A stretch of DNA of 64,000 bases, from the NCBI GenBank assembly GCA_027315115.1, contig DAHUYQ010000044.1:1-64000 (forward strand). The letters are read 5' to 3'. Below are positions 17,096 to 26,018 of the stretch, one piece after another; within the stretch, counting starts at the first letter, position 1; each line of letters opens with the position of its first letter. The stretch is from Solirubrobacterales bacterium (GTDB taxonomy: Bacteria; Actinomycetota; Thermoleophilia; Solirubrobacterales; Solirubrobacteraceae). The translations under genes and the position numbers were made by a program. A model generated the notes under the pieces. That model was not told the origin of the DNA. It was given only the letters and a program-made list of their open reading frames with translations, and did not search any database.

Positions 17096-18154
17096 CTACC
17101 CCGCCGGGTGCCGCGCCGACATCGTGATGAAGTCGCGCGCCCAGGCGGGGTCGAAGAACGTCGCCGGGCTTTGGATCGTCCCGGCCAGCAGCTTGCTGCC
17201 GTTGGCCGCGGTGGCGATGCCGTGTTCGTTGCTGGGACGGTAGGTGGCGAAGATCGGCCAGTCCGGGTTGATGTCGAGCTGCATGCCGCGCACGACTCCC
17301 GCGCGGGAAAGCAGCCGCGCGAGCTGCAGCGGGTCGAGCGCCGGCCCCTGGGCGTAGACCAGCGCGCCGGCGGCGGTGATCCCGACGCCGGAGCGCCACT
17401 GGCTCTCGATGCCGGCGCCAGAGCAGGAGCTGACGCCGCATGTCGCGCCCCAGATCTGCCATTCCGGGCTTGCGGCACGCGCCGTGGGCCGGCCGCCCGC
17501 GACAAGCGGCATCAGGTTCTGGCGCACGCTGGCCACCTGGGGGCTCATGCTCACGTCGCTGCCCCAGGCGCCGACGTTCACCGAGCCGTTCTTGTAGATG
17601 ACCAGCGACGCGGCCCCGGCGCGCAGCGGGTCGATCATGCGCCCTTCGGCGTAGTAGCCGCCTTCTGCGACGTTCATGATGAACCCGCCGTTGAACGCGG
17701 CGACGAGATAGCGCGCGACTCCGGCGCCGATCGGAGCGGTGAAGCGGTAGGGCCCGCCGCCGGGACTCTTCGACCCCGAGTAGAGGCGGGCGGAGAGCAG
17801 GCGCGGGTCCATCCATGCGAGCCCCGCCTGCTGGGAGCCGCCGGGCGGAGTCAGCGTCGTCTCGTAGACGGCCGAGGCGCCGAAGACGCGGCGCCCGGCG
17901 GGCCGCCACGCCCCTTCCCCGCGGGCGGGGCGCCGCTGGAACGGCGTCAGGCTGCGCGGCTTGCCGAGCGGAGTTGGCCGTTGTACGGCTGGCGGCGGCG
18001 TGGGCTTGCGGCTTGCGGTCGGGGCGTCGCTCACCGATCGCGGGCGGTGCGCGGTTGCCGCGCCGGCGCCGCAGGCCGCGAGCGCGAGGCATGTGCAGAG
18101 CGGCAGCCAAAGACGCGACCGCATCGGGTGGATGGAACCAGAGCGCATTGCCAT
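17096..18154 (-). CDS. Phosphodiester glycosidase (NAGPA-domain) family secreted protein
   Basis: FNGGFIMNVAEGGYYAEGR...GVVRGMQLDINPDWPIF; lipoprotein-like signal. Confidence 0.72.
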   Translation of the reverse strand: MAMRSGSIHPMRSRLWLPLCTCLALAACGAGAATAHRPRSVSDAPTASRKPTPPPAVQRPTPLGKPRSLTPFQRRPARGEGAWRPAGRRVFGASAVYETTLTPPGGSQQAGLAWMDPRLLSARLYSGSKSPGGGPYRFTAPIGAGVARYLVAAFNGGFIMNVAEGGYYAEGRMIDPLRAGAASLVIYKNGSVNVGAWGSDVSMSPQVASVRQNLMPLVAGGRPTARAASPEWQIWGATCGVSSCSGAGIESQWRSGVGITAAGALVYAQGPALDPLQLARLLSRAGVVRGMQLDINPDWPIFATYRPSNEHGIATAANGSKLLAGTIQSPATFFDPAWARDFITMSARHPAG

Positions 18155-18328
18155 TCCGATCGACTCGTGTGAGGGTAACGCGAGCGCGGACGATGCAGCA
18201 CCGGTGCGAGGACCGCAGGCGTCACTATGAGAAATGACTCATGTGGCGGCGCGGTCGGGCTTCGTGAGGCCGTGAGGCGCTTCGGTGACGCCGCGACGCC
18301 TTGAGCGTCCCGGTGACGCGGCGACGCC

Positions 18329-19078
18329 TCAGCAGGTCGCGGATGGTTCGGAGACGCCGGCGCCTTCGGCGGGGCTCTCCACGATGCCGACTTCCGCTTC
18401 CCGCAGGATCGCGCCGAGGTGGACGACGTACCACACGCCTCGCCAGGAGATCATCGAGGCGATGCCGAACGAGTGAGCCCTGCCGTGCTCGCGGTACACC
18501 AGGCGCGAGTTGGGCGTCTCGTAGTAGCCGTCGCGGTTGTAGCAGACGCCCGGAGGTATCCAGTGGGCGTAGGCGGCCGGCGCCTTGACGGCGAGCAGCA
18601 CGGCCGAGGCGGCGCCGCGGCCGAGCAGCCGGTGGGCGGCGCCGATGTCAAGCGCGTAGTCGCGCCACAGGCGATTCTCGAAGTCGGCGCTCGGGTCCCC
18701 GATTTCCTTGAGCTGCACGTAGGCGCGCTCGGGGAAGAACGCGCTTCGTGCCAGCGCCGGCGATCCGGTCACGATCGCGCGCCAGAGTGCGGACATCTCA
18801 CGCCTGAACGTCAGCGTGTGCGCCGACGGGAGCGCCGAGGTCTGAGGCAGCGAGCCGGGGGAGGGCCTGCGTCGCCGCGGGCGCCTCCGGGCCTGGAGCG
18901 CCACCTTCGCCGTCGCGGCCGCCACGCCAGCGGCGCGGCGCTGTGCGGGACGTTGCGCCAAGCCGCCGTCGCCCGCATGGGAGCCCGCGCCGCCCGCGTG
19001 GGAGCCGGCGCCGCCCGCGTGGGCGCCCCGCCGATCGAGCCGGCCTCCGCCCGGCGAGGAGGAGGCGGACATCACCAC
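18329..19078 (-). CDS. Hypothetical protein; likely N-terminally extended membrane anchor
   Basis: Coherent C-terminal domain; in-frame TM segment lies upstream of the called start. Confidence 0.5.
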   Translation of the reverse strand: MVMSASSSPGGGRLDRRGAHAGGAGSHAGGAGSHAGDGGLAQRPAQRRAAGVAAATAKVALQARRRPRRRRPSPGSLPQTSALPSAHTLTFRREMSALWRAIVTGSPALARSAFFPERAYVQLKEIGDPSADFENRLWRDYALDIGAAHRLLGRGAASAVLLAVKAPAAYAHWIPPGVCYNRDGYYETPNSRLVYREHGRAHSFGIASMISWRGVWYVVHLGAILREAEVGIVESPAEGAGVSEPSATC

Positions 19079-19314
19079 GACGAGCAGCGCGATCAGCAGC
19101 GCGCCTGCCAGGGCCGCGATCGCGGCGACCGGCCGGCGGCGGGTCCGAGGCGACCTCGGGCGCCGTGGATGTCGAGGGTCCGATGTGCTCAGATCGCAAA
19201 ACGTTAGAGCACGCGCGGGAGCCGGATGCTCGGTTGCGGAAAAGCCGCAACGAGTGCAGGACTACCGGCGGATGCACGTTCGAGCGAGAGCCGCGAGCCT
19301 CGGCGGCGAACACG

Positions 19315-21780
19315 ATGAGCCCGCCGCCCACATCCGGCCGCGCCGCTGCCGGGACCGATGCGGTGGCGCCGGCCGCACCGGAGCATCCACTCCCCGTCGA
19401 AGGTCGGCCGCTCGGCCTGAGCGAGCAGGAGGCGCAGCGGCGCAGGCAGCGTGGGGGGCGCGGGCCTCGTGTCTCGACGCGATCGAGCCGCTCCTACGCG
19501 AGCATCGTGCGCGCCAACACGCTGACCGTGTTCAACCTGATCCTCGCCGCCTTCGGCGTCGTCACGCTGATCTTCGGCGACTGGCGCGACGCGCTGTTCC
19601 TCGGAGTGATCGTCGCGAACAGCAGCATCGGGATATTCCAGGAGGTGCGGGCCAAGCGGGCGCTCGACCGTCTCGCGCTGCTGGTCGCGCCACAGGCTCG
19701 CGTGACCCGCGACGGCGTGCAGCGACTCGTGCCCGTGGAGGAGGTGGTCGAGGGAGATCTGACCACCGTCGCAGCCGGCGACCAGATCGTCGCCGACGGC
19801 GAGCTGGTCTCCGCGAGCGAGCTGAGGCTCGACGAGTCCGTGCTGAGCGGCGAGTCGGAGCCGGTCAGGCGTCGGGTGGGCGAGCAGGTTCGCTCCGGAG
19901 CGTTCGTCAGCGAGGGCGCCGGCGCCTACCTGGTCACGGCAGTGGGGGAGGAGAGCTTCGCGGCCAAGCTCACAGGGCAGGCTCGCTCATTTCGCCATCC
20001 CCGCTCCCCACTGGAACGAGCGGTCAACAGGCTCCTCTACGGCCTCGTGGTCGCGGTGATCCTGCTCGGCACGCTGCTCGGATACTCGCTCTACCACAGG
20101 AAGGTGAGCGCTCACACCGCTGTCGCGACCTCCGCTGCCGGTGTGGTGACGCTGGTCCCGGAGGGGCTGATCGTGCTCGTCAGCCTCACCTATGCGGTCG
20201 CCGCCGCCAGGATGTCGCGGCGCGGCGTGCTGGCCCAGCAGCTCAACGCGATCGAGTCGCTGGCCTCCGTCGACACGCTCTGCATCGACAAGACCGGCAC
20301 ACTGACAGAGTCGACCTTGCGACTGGTCGAAGTGATCCCGGCCGCGGGCGCGCAGGAGGACCACGTGCGAAGGCTGCTCGGCAGCTTCGCCGCCAGCGCT
20401 CCGACGCGCAACCTCACGCTGGAGGCGATCGCCACCGGCTGCGATGGGCAGCCGCAGCCGGTGGCCGCCGAAGTGCCGTTCTCCAGCGCTCGCCGCTGGA
20501 GCGCGCTGAGGCTCGGCGATGAGAGCCTCTATCTCGGCGCGCCGGAGCGGCTGCCGCTCGGCGAGCTGGCATCCACGGCCCAGCGCTTCCAGCAGCAGGG
20601 ACGCAGGGTGCTCGCGCTGGCGCGCTCCGCGCGACCGCTCCCCGAGGAGGCGGAGCAGATGCCGCCGGCCGGCGTGGAGCCGCTGGGGCTGATCGTGCTG
20701 GCGGAGCAGTTGCGTCCCTCCGCGCCTCAGACGATCGCGTTCCTGCAGCAGCAGGGGGTGCAGGTGAAGGTGCTCTCCGGCGACGCGCCGCAGACCGTCG
20801 CCGCGATCGCGCGCGACGTCGGCATCGCCGTCGAGGAGGTCCACACGGGAGAGAGCGTCCCGTCAGATCCCGCCGAGCTTGCGGAGTTCGCGGCGCACGT
20901 GAGCGTGCTCGGACGCGTCTCGCCGGAGCACAAGCAGGCGATCGTGGAGGCCCTCGTGCAGCAGGGGCGGTATGTCGCGATGGTGGGAGACGGCGTCAAC
21001 GACGTGCCGGCGCTCAAGCAGTCGCGGCTCGCGCTCGCCCAGGGCAGCGGCGCGCAGATGGCACGCGCGGTCGCTGATCTGGTGCTGGTCTCCGGCGACT
21101 TCGCCACCGTGCCGCTGCTGGTGGCCGAAGGCCGCCGCGCGCTTCGCAACCTCCAGCGCGTGACCAAGCTCTACGTCACCAAGTCGGCGTTCGCCGCGTT
21201 CCTGATCCTCACGATCGGCGTCAGCTCGGACGCCTACCCGCTGCTGCCGCGCCATCTCACGCTCGTGGCCAGCCTCACGGTCGGCATCCCCACCTTCTTC
21301 CTCGCGCTGGCTCCCAGCAGCGGCCCCTGGCGGCCGGAGCGCTTCGCGCGCAAGGTCGCGCGCTTCGCCGTCCCGGCCGGCGCGCTGGTCGGCGTCGGGG
21401 TGGTCTCCGGCTACCTCTTCGCGCTGCACGACCTCGACCTCTCCACGGCCGACTCGCGCACCGTCGCGGTCACGGTCCTGATCGCCTGCGGGCTCTACCT
21501 GGTGATGGCGCTGGAGTCGGAAGGCTCGCTGAAGCGCTCAGGTCTCGTGGCGGCGATGTGCGCGGTGCTGGCGCTGGCCTACGTCGGCTGCCTGCTGATC
21601 GACCCGATCCGCGAGTTCTTCGCGCTCAGCGTGCCCGGCGCCGCGATGATCGCGACCGCGCTGGTGGCCGGGGCGGTGTCGATCACCGCGCTGACGCTCG
21701 CCGGCTATTCGGTCCGCGGCGGCGCGGGGCCCGGCCCCGGCCCCGGCCCCGGCTCTTCCGGTGATGACACGGGAGGATGA
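19315..21780 (+). CDS. Cation-translocating P-type ATPase (CtpE-like)
   Basis: LDESVLSGESEPV, VTLVPEGLIVLVSLTYAVAA, DKTGTLTES, VGDGVNDVPALKQSRLALAQGSG. Confidence 0.9.
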   Translation: MSPPPTSGRAAAGTDAVAPAAPEHPLPVEGRPLGLSEQEAQRRRQRGGRGPRVSTRSSRSYASIVRANTLTVFNLILAAFGVVTLIFGDWRDALFLGVIVANSSIGIFQEVRAKRALDRLALLVAPQARVTRDGVQRLVPVEEVVEGDLTTVAAGDQIVADGELVSASELRLDESVLSGESEPVRRRVGEQVRSGAFVSEGAGAYLVTAVGEESFAAKLTGQARSFRHPRSPLERAVNRLLYGLVVAVILLGTLLGYSLYHRKVSAHTAVATSAAGVVTLVPEGLIVLVSLTYAVAAARMSRRGVLAQQLNAIESLASVDTLCIDKTGTLTESTLRLVEVIPAAGAQEDHVRRLLGSFAASAPTRNLTLEAIATGCDGQPQPVAAEVPFSSARRWSALRLGDESLYLGAPERLPLGELASTAQRFQQQGRRVLALARSARPLPEEAEQMPPAGVEPLGLIVLAEQLRPSAPQTIAFLQQQGVQVKVLSGDAPQTVAAIARDVGIAVEEVHTGESVPSDPAELAEFAAHVSVLGRVSPEHKQAIVEALVQQGRYVAMVGDGVNDVPALKQSRLALAQGSGAQMARAVADLVLVSGDFATVPLLVAEGRRALRNLQRVTKLYVTKSAFAAFLILTIGVSSDAYPLLPRHLTLVASLTVGIPTFFLALAPSSGPWRPERFARKVARFAVPAGALVGVGVVSGYLFALHDLDLSTADSRTVAVTVLIACGLYLVMALESEGSLKRSGLVAAMCAVLALAYVGCLLIDPIREFFALSVPGAAMIATALVAGAVSITALTLAGYSVRGGAGPGPGPGPGSSGDDTGG

Positions 21781-21807
21781 CGCGCGAGCCGCCGCGCCCC
21801 AGGCCCT

Positions 21808-22572
21808 TCAGCGGCCGGCGGCCCTGCGGTAGCGCGCGACCGCGAGCGGCGCGAAGACCGCGATGATCACGAGCGACCAGACGATCGAGCCCCAGACGTT
21901 GTTGCCCGCGGGCGCGCCAAGCCAAAGATGGCGGATCGCGTCGACGATGATCGTGAACGGGTTCACTTCCGCGAACGCGCGCAGGCCCGCGGGCATCGAT
22001 TCCACCGGCACGAACGCGGATGAGATGAACGTGAGCGGGAAGACCGCGATGAACCCGATCGAGTTGACGGTTTCCGAGGACTTCGCCAGCAGGCCGATGA
22101 ACGCCAGGAACCAGGAGAAGGAGTAGCCGAAGAGCAGCAGCAGGCCGACGCCCGCGATCGCTTCCGGGAAGCTCGTCTGGAAGCTGAAGCCGATGATCAC
22201 GCCGGTGATCAGCAGGATCGTGATCGACAGCGTGTTGGTGGCGATGTCCGAGAGGGTGCGTCCGCCGAGCACCGCCGCGCGGGACATCGGCAGCGAGCGG
22301 AAGCGGTCGATCAGGCCCTTGCGCACGTCCTCGTTGAGGCCGAGCGCGGTCGCGAACCCGCCGAAGGCGGTGTTCTGCACGATGATGCCGGGGATCAGGT
22401 AGTCGACGTAGCTGTAGCCGGGCGTCTGGATCGCGCCGCCGAAGACGTAGCGGAACAGCAGCACGAACATGATCGGCTGGATCGTGAACCCGATCAGCAG
22501 TTCCGGCGCGCGCGGCAGGCGCAGCAGGTTGCGTTCGGCGATGATGAGCGTGTCGGTGACGAGTCGTCTCAT
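21808..22572 (-). CDS. ABC-2 type transporter permease (DrrB-like)
   Basis: RLPRAPELLIGFTIQPIMFVLLFRYVFGGAI...LIPGIIVQNTAFGG...DRFRSLPMSRAAVLGGRT. Confidence 0.92.
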   Translation of the reverse strand: MRRLVTDTLIIAERNLLRLPRAPELLIGFTIQPIMFVLLFRYVFGGAIQTPGYSYVDYLIPGIIVQNTAFGGFATALGLNEDVRKGLIDRFRSLPMSRAAVLGGRTLSDIATNTLSITILLITGVIIGFSFQTSFPEAIAGVGLLLLFGYSFSWFLAFIGLLAKSSETVNSIGFIAVFPLTFISSAFVPVESMPAGLRAFAEVNPFTIIVDAIRHLWLGAPAGNNVWGSIVWSLVIIAVFAPLAVARYRRAAGR

Positions 22573-23540
22573 GCGGCCTGCTCTTCCTCCTGGTCGGCGT
22601 GCTCTTCCGCGACGTGGCCGGTGAGCGCGAGGAAGACGTCGTCCAGCGTCGGCCGTCGCAGCGCAAGGTCCTCGACGCCGAGGTCCGCGTCGCTCAGGCG
22701 CCGCACCGCCTCGGCGATCACGCCGTGGCGCTCGCGCACGCTCAGCCTGACTAGACCGTCCTCGACGGTCGCGGGCTCGTCGGCCATCGCGGAGAGCACC
22801 GCCACCGCGAGATGCGGGTCGGCACCGTCCTCAAGGCGCACCTCCAGACGCTCGCCGCCGAGGCGGTCCTTGAGCTGGTCGGATGTGCCCTCGGCGATCA
22901 GCCGGCCGTGGTCGATCACCGCGATCGTGTCGGCGAGGCGGTCAGCCTCCTCCAGGTATTGAGTCGTCAGCAGCACGGTCGTGCCCTCGGCGACCAGCCC
23001 TTCGATCACGGCCCACAGGCTCAGACGGCTGCGCGGGTCAAGGCCCGTCGTCGGCTCGTCCAGGAACAGCACGGGCGGCCTGGCGACCAGCGCGGCGGCG
23101 AGATCGAGGCGGCGGCGCATGCCGCCCGAGTAGGTCTTGGTCGGGCGCGAGGCCGCGTCGAGCAGGTCGAAGCGCTCCAGCAGCTCCATGCCGCGCGCCT
23201 TTGCAGAGCGGCGGGGCTCGCCGTAGAGGCGGCCGACCATCGTCAGGTTCTCAAGGCCGGTGAGGTTTTCGTCCACCGCCGCGTACTGGCCGGCGAGGCC
23301 GATCTGCTCCCGCAGCGCCGCCGCGTCGTGCTGCACGTCGAAGTCGAGCACGCGCGCCGTGCCTGCGTCCGGCTTTATCAGGGTCGCAAGCACCCGCACG
23401 AGCGTCGTCTTGCCCGCGCCGTTGGGGCCGAGCAGGCCGAGCACCTGCCCCTGCTCGGCGAGCAGGTCCACGCCGTCCAGCGCGCGCACGTCGCCGAAGT
23501 GCTTGACGAGCCCTTCGATCTCAATCGCCTGATCGGTCAT
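22569..23540 (-). CDS. Daunorubicin-resistance-type ABC transporter ATPase (DrrA-like)
   Basis: Walker A GPNGAGKTT, signature YSGGMRRRLDLAAAL, Walker B VLFLDEPTTGLD; overlaps the permease by 4 bp. Confidence 0.94.
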   Translation of the reverse strand: MTDQAIEIEGLVKHFGDVRALDGVDLLAEQGQVLGLLGPNGAGKTTLVRVLATLIKPDAGTARVLDFDVQHDAAALREQIGLAGQYAAVDENLTGLENLTMVGRLYGEPRRSAKARGMELLERFDLLDAASRPTKTYSGGMRRRLDLAAALVARPPVLFLDEPTTGLDPRSRLSLWAVIEGLVAEGTTVLLTTQYLEEADRLADTIAVIDHGRLIAEGTSDQLKDRLGGERLEVRLEDGADPHLAVAVLSAMADEPATVEDGLVRLSVRERHGVIAEAVRRLSDADLGVEDLALRRPTLDDVFLALTGHVAEEHADQEEEQAA

Positions 23541-23843
23541 CGCCCGGCTCCCGCGACTCCGTCGAACCGATCTTCGCGCCAGAGGCGGCGCTCCCACACG
23601 TCCGGCAGCGCGCTGAAGCGGTCGATGCGCTGCCTCATGACGCGAGTGTATATGTCAAACGTCCAGTACGAACGCGATCGCCGACGGTCGGCTTCCCGTT
23701 CGTGGCGGTTTGGCCTCCGAGGCGCCGTCGGTTACGCTTCTTCACGGTCCTCGCAAGGAATCACACCCTGCGATCTGCGGCAGCGGGCCTCGCCCGGCCG
23801 CTGTCCACTACGTCATCACCCCGAGAAGGAGAGGCAGAACCCC

Positions 23844-25136
23844 ATGTCATCGAGCACCGTCTCCAGCACCGAGGCGGCCGACGCCGCTGTGGAGGCGATT
23901 TCCAACGCCGCAGCCCAGGAGGCAACCTTCTCGCTGGCGCTCACCCAGGACCAGAAGGATCTCCGCGACTGGGTTCACGGCTTCGCCGCCGACGTGATGC
24001 GGCCCGCCGCCCACGAGTGGGACGAGAAGGAGAAGACCCCCTGGCCCGTGATCCAGGAGGCCGCCAAGATCGGCCTCTACGGCTGGGAAGCGCTTGCGCA
24101 GTTCTTCGCCGACCCGACCGGCCTGACGCTGCCGATCGTCAACGAGGAGCTCTTCTGGGGCGACGCGGGCATCGGCATGGCGATCATGGGCACCGGCCTC
24201 GCCGTGGCCGCGATCTTCGGCCAGGGCTCGGGCGAGCAGATCGGCGAATGGATCCCGCGCTGCTTCGGCACCGAGGACGACCTGAAGGTCGCCGCCTTCT
24301 GCTCCTCGGAGCCCAATGCCGGCTCCGACGTCTCCGCGGTGCGCACCACCGCCAAGTTCGACGAGGCGACGGGGGAGTGGGTGCTCAACGGCCAGAAGGC
24401 CTGGGCCACCAACGGCGGCATCTCCGACGTCCACGTCGTGATCGCCTCCGTGGACCGCGAGCTCGGCTCGCGCGGCCACGCCGCGTTCATCGTGCCGATG
24501 AGCGAGGCCAAGGGCATCTCCCAGGGGGCCAAGGTCAGCAAGCACGGCCTGCGCGCCTCCCACACCGCCGACGTCTACCTGGACGACTGCCGGATTCCGG
24601 CCGGCTACGTGCTGGGCGGCAAGGAGAAGCTCGACGAACGCCTCGCGCGCGTGCGTGAGGGCAAGAAGAGCAAGGGCAACGCCTCGATGGCCACCTTCGA
24701 GGCCTCGCGCCCGACGGTGGGCGCGCAGGCGCTCGGCATCGCCCGCGCCGCCTACGAGTACGCGCTGGACTACGCCAAGGAGCGCGAGCAGTTCGGCAAG
24801 AAGATCGTCGAGAACCAGGCGATCGCTTTCACGCTGGCGCGGATGAAGATGGAGATCGACGCCGCCCGCCTGCTGGTCTGGCGTGCCTCCTGGATGGGCC
24901 GCAACCAGGTCCCGTTCGAAAACGCCGAGGGCTCGATGAGCAAGCTGAAGGCCGGCGAGGTCGCGGTCTGGGTCTCCGAGCGCGCGATCCAGATCCTCGG
25001 CGGCAACGGCTACACCCGCGAGTTCCCGGTGGAGCGCTTCCACCGCGACGCGAAGATCTACGACATCTTCGAGGGCACCGCGGAGATCCAGCAGCTAGTG
25101 ATCTCACGGGCCATCTCGGGGATGCACATCAGCTAG
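23844..25136 (+). CDS. Acyl-CoA dehydrogenase
   Basis: FCSSEPNAGSDVSAVRTTA, NGQKAWATNGGISDVHVV, QILGGNGYTREFPVERFHRDAKIYDIFEGTAEIQQ. Confidence 0.95.
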   Translation: MSSSTVSSTEAADAAVEAISNAAAQEATFSLALTQDQKDLRDWVHGFAADVMRPAAHEWDEKEKTPWPVIQEAAKIGLYGWEALAQFFADPTGLTLPIVNEELFWGDAGIGMAIMGTGLAVAAIFGQGSGEQIGEWIPRCFGTEDDLKVAAFCSSEPNAGSDVSAVRTTAKFDEATGEWVLNGQKAWATNGGISDVHVVIASVDRELGSRGHAAFIVPMSEAKGISQGAKVSKHGLRASHTADVYLDDCRIPAGYVLGGKEKLDERLARVREGKKSKGNASMATFEASRPTVGAQALGIARAAYEYALDYAKEREQFGKKIVENQAIAFTLARMKMEIDAARLLVWRASWMGRNQVPFENAEGSMSKLKAGEVAVWVSERAIQILGGNGYTREFPVERFHRDAKIYDIFEGTAEIQQLVISRAISGMHIS

Positions 25137-25145
25137 GGACGACGA

Positions 25146-25454
25146 CTACCAGGCCTGCTCGCAGCCGCAGTGCGGGCAGGCCACGGTCGTGGAGACCGGT
25201 GCGCTGAAGATCAGGCCGCAGCCGCAGCTATAGGTGGCCAGGTCGACCGGGCCGCCGGCGGCACGGCCGCGGCCGCGGCCGTCTTCGCCGTCGGCCGGCT
25301 GGGCCTGGACCTGGGCCTCGACCGCGGCCGCAGGAGACGCCGAGAGCTGCTCCGAGACGGCGTGGGCGCGCCGGCGCCGCAGCCGCGTCAGCTCCAGCGG
25401 ATCGCGCTGACGGTGGCGCGTCGGGCTGCGATGGAAGAGGCTTGGTCGCGTCAT
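25146..25454 (-). CDS. Small zinc-ribbon protein
   Basis: C-terminal YSCGCGLIFSAPVSTTVACPHCGCEQAW. Confidence 0.6.
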   Translation of the reverse strand: MTRPSLFHRSPTRHRQRDPLELTRLRRRRAHAVSEQLSASPAAAVEAQVQAQPADGEDGRGRGRAAGGPVDLATYSCGCGLIFSAPVSTTVACPHCGCEQAW

Positions 25455-25601
25455 GCGCTTCTCTCCTAGAAAGACTCCGGGGGGACGCGAAGGTTTCGCT
25501 GTCCTTGCGAGGCAGTTCTTCGCTGTCAGAGCGGTAACTCCTCGCTGCCCCGATCGCGCAGGCTCCGCGTCAGCACTGGGCGTTTGGGATACTTCGCTGC
25601 C

Positions 25602-26018
25602 GTGAACCCCTCACGCAAGCGCACCATCCGCTTGATCGTGGCGCTGACGGCCGCGGTCTCGCTTGCCAGCGCGCTGATCTACACGAGCTTCAGCGCCGCG
25701 AGCCCGGCGCTCACGCCCACGCAGCTCATGCACAGCGCCGTGCCCGGCCGCAGCTACCAGCTCACCGGCACCGTGGTCGCGCACTCGGTGCGCCACGAAG
25801 GCGAAGTGCTCTACTTCAGCATCCGGGACCGCAAAGGCGAAGACTCCGTTCCGGTCCGCTACACCGGCGAAGTGCCGGACCCCTTCAAGGAAGGGCGCGA
25901 GGTGATCGTGACCGTCCAGAAGCAGGGCAGCGAGTACATCGGGGAACGCAACTCGCTGATCACCAAGTGCCCGTCGAAGTACAAGGCGGCGCCGCCGGCC
26001 GCGGCGCGGAAATACTGA
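25602..26018 (+). CDS. ccmE: Cytochrome c maturation protein CcmE
   Basis: YQLTGTVVAHSVRHEGEVLYFSIRDRKGEDSVPVRYTGEVPDPFKEGREVIV. Confidence 0.85.
   Translation: MNPSRKRTIRLIVALTAAVSLASALIYTSFSAASPALTPTQLMHSAVPGRSYQLTGTVVAHSVRHEGEVLYFSIRDRKGEDSVPVRYTGEVPDPFKEGREVIVTVQKQGSEYIGERNSLITKCPSKYKAAPPAAARKY

Noticed and set aside
18283-18330. Two 20-bp near-identical units (CGGTGACGCCGCGACGCCTT / CGGTGACGCGGCGACGCCTC), 28-bp period
   Set aside because: Short GC-rich intergenic repeat between convergent minus-strand genes; too little to support a function.
18971-19033. 21-bp x3 repeat encoding AGGAGSH
   Set aside because: Simple low-complexity linker repeat inside a coding region.
21725-21757. GGCCCC-type repeat encoding a C-terminal GPGPGPGPG tail on the P-type ATPase
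   Set aside because: Low-complexity tail; no further signal.
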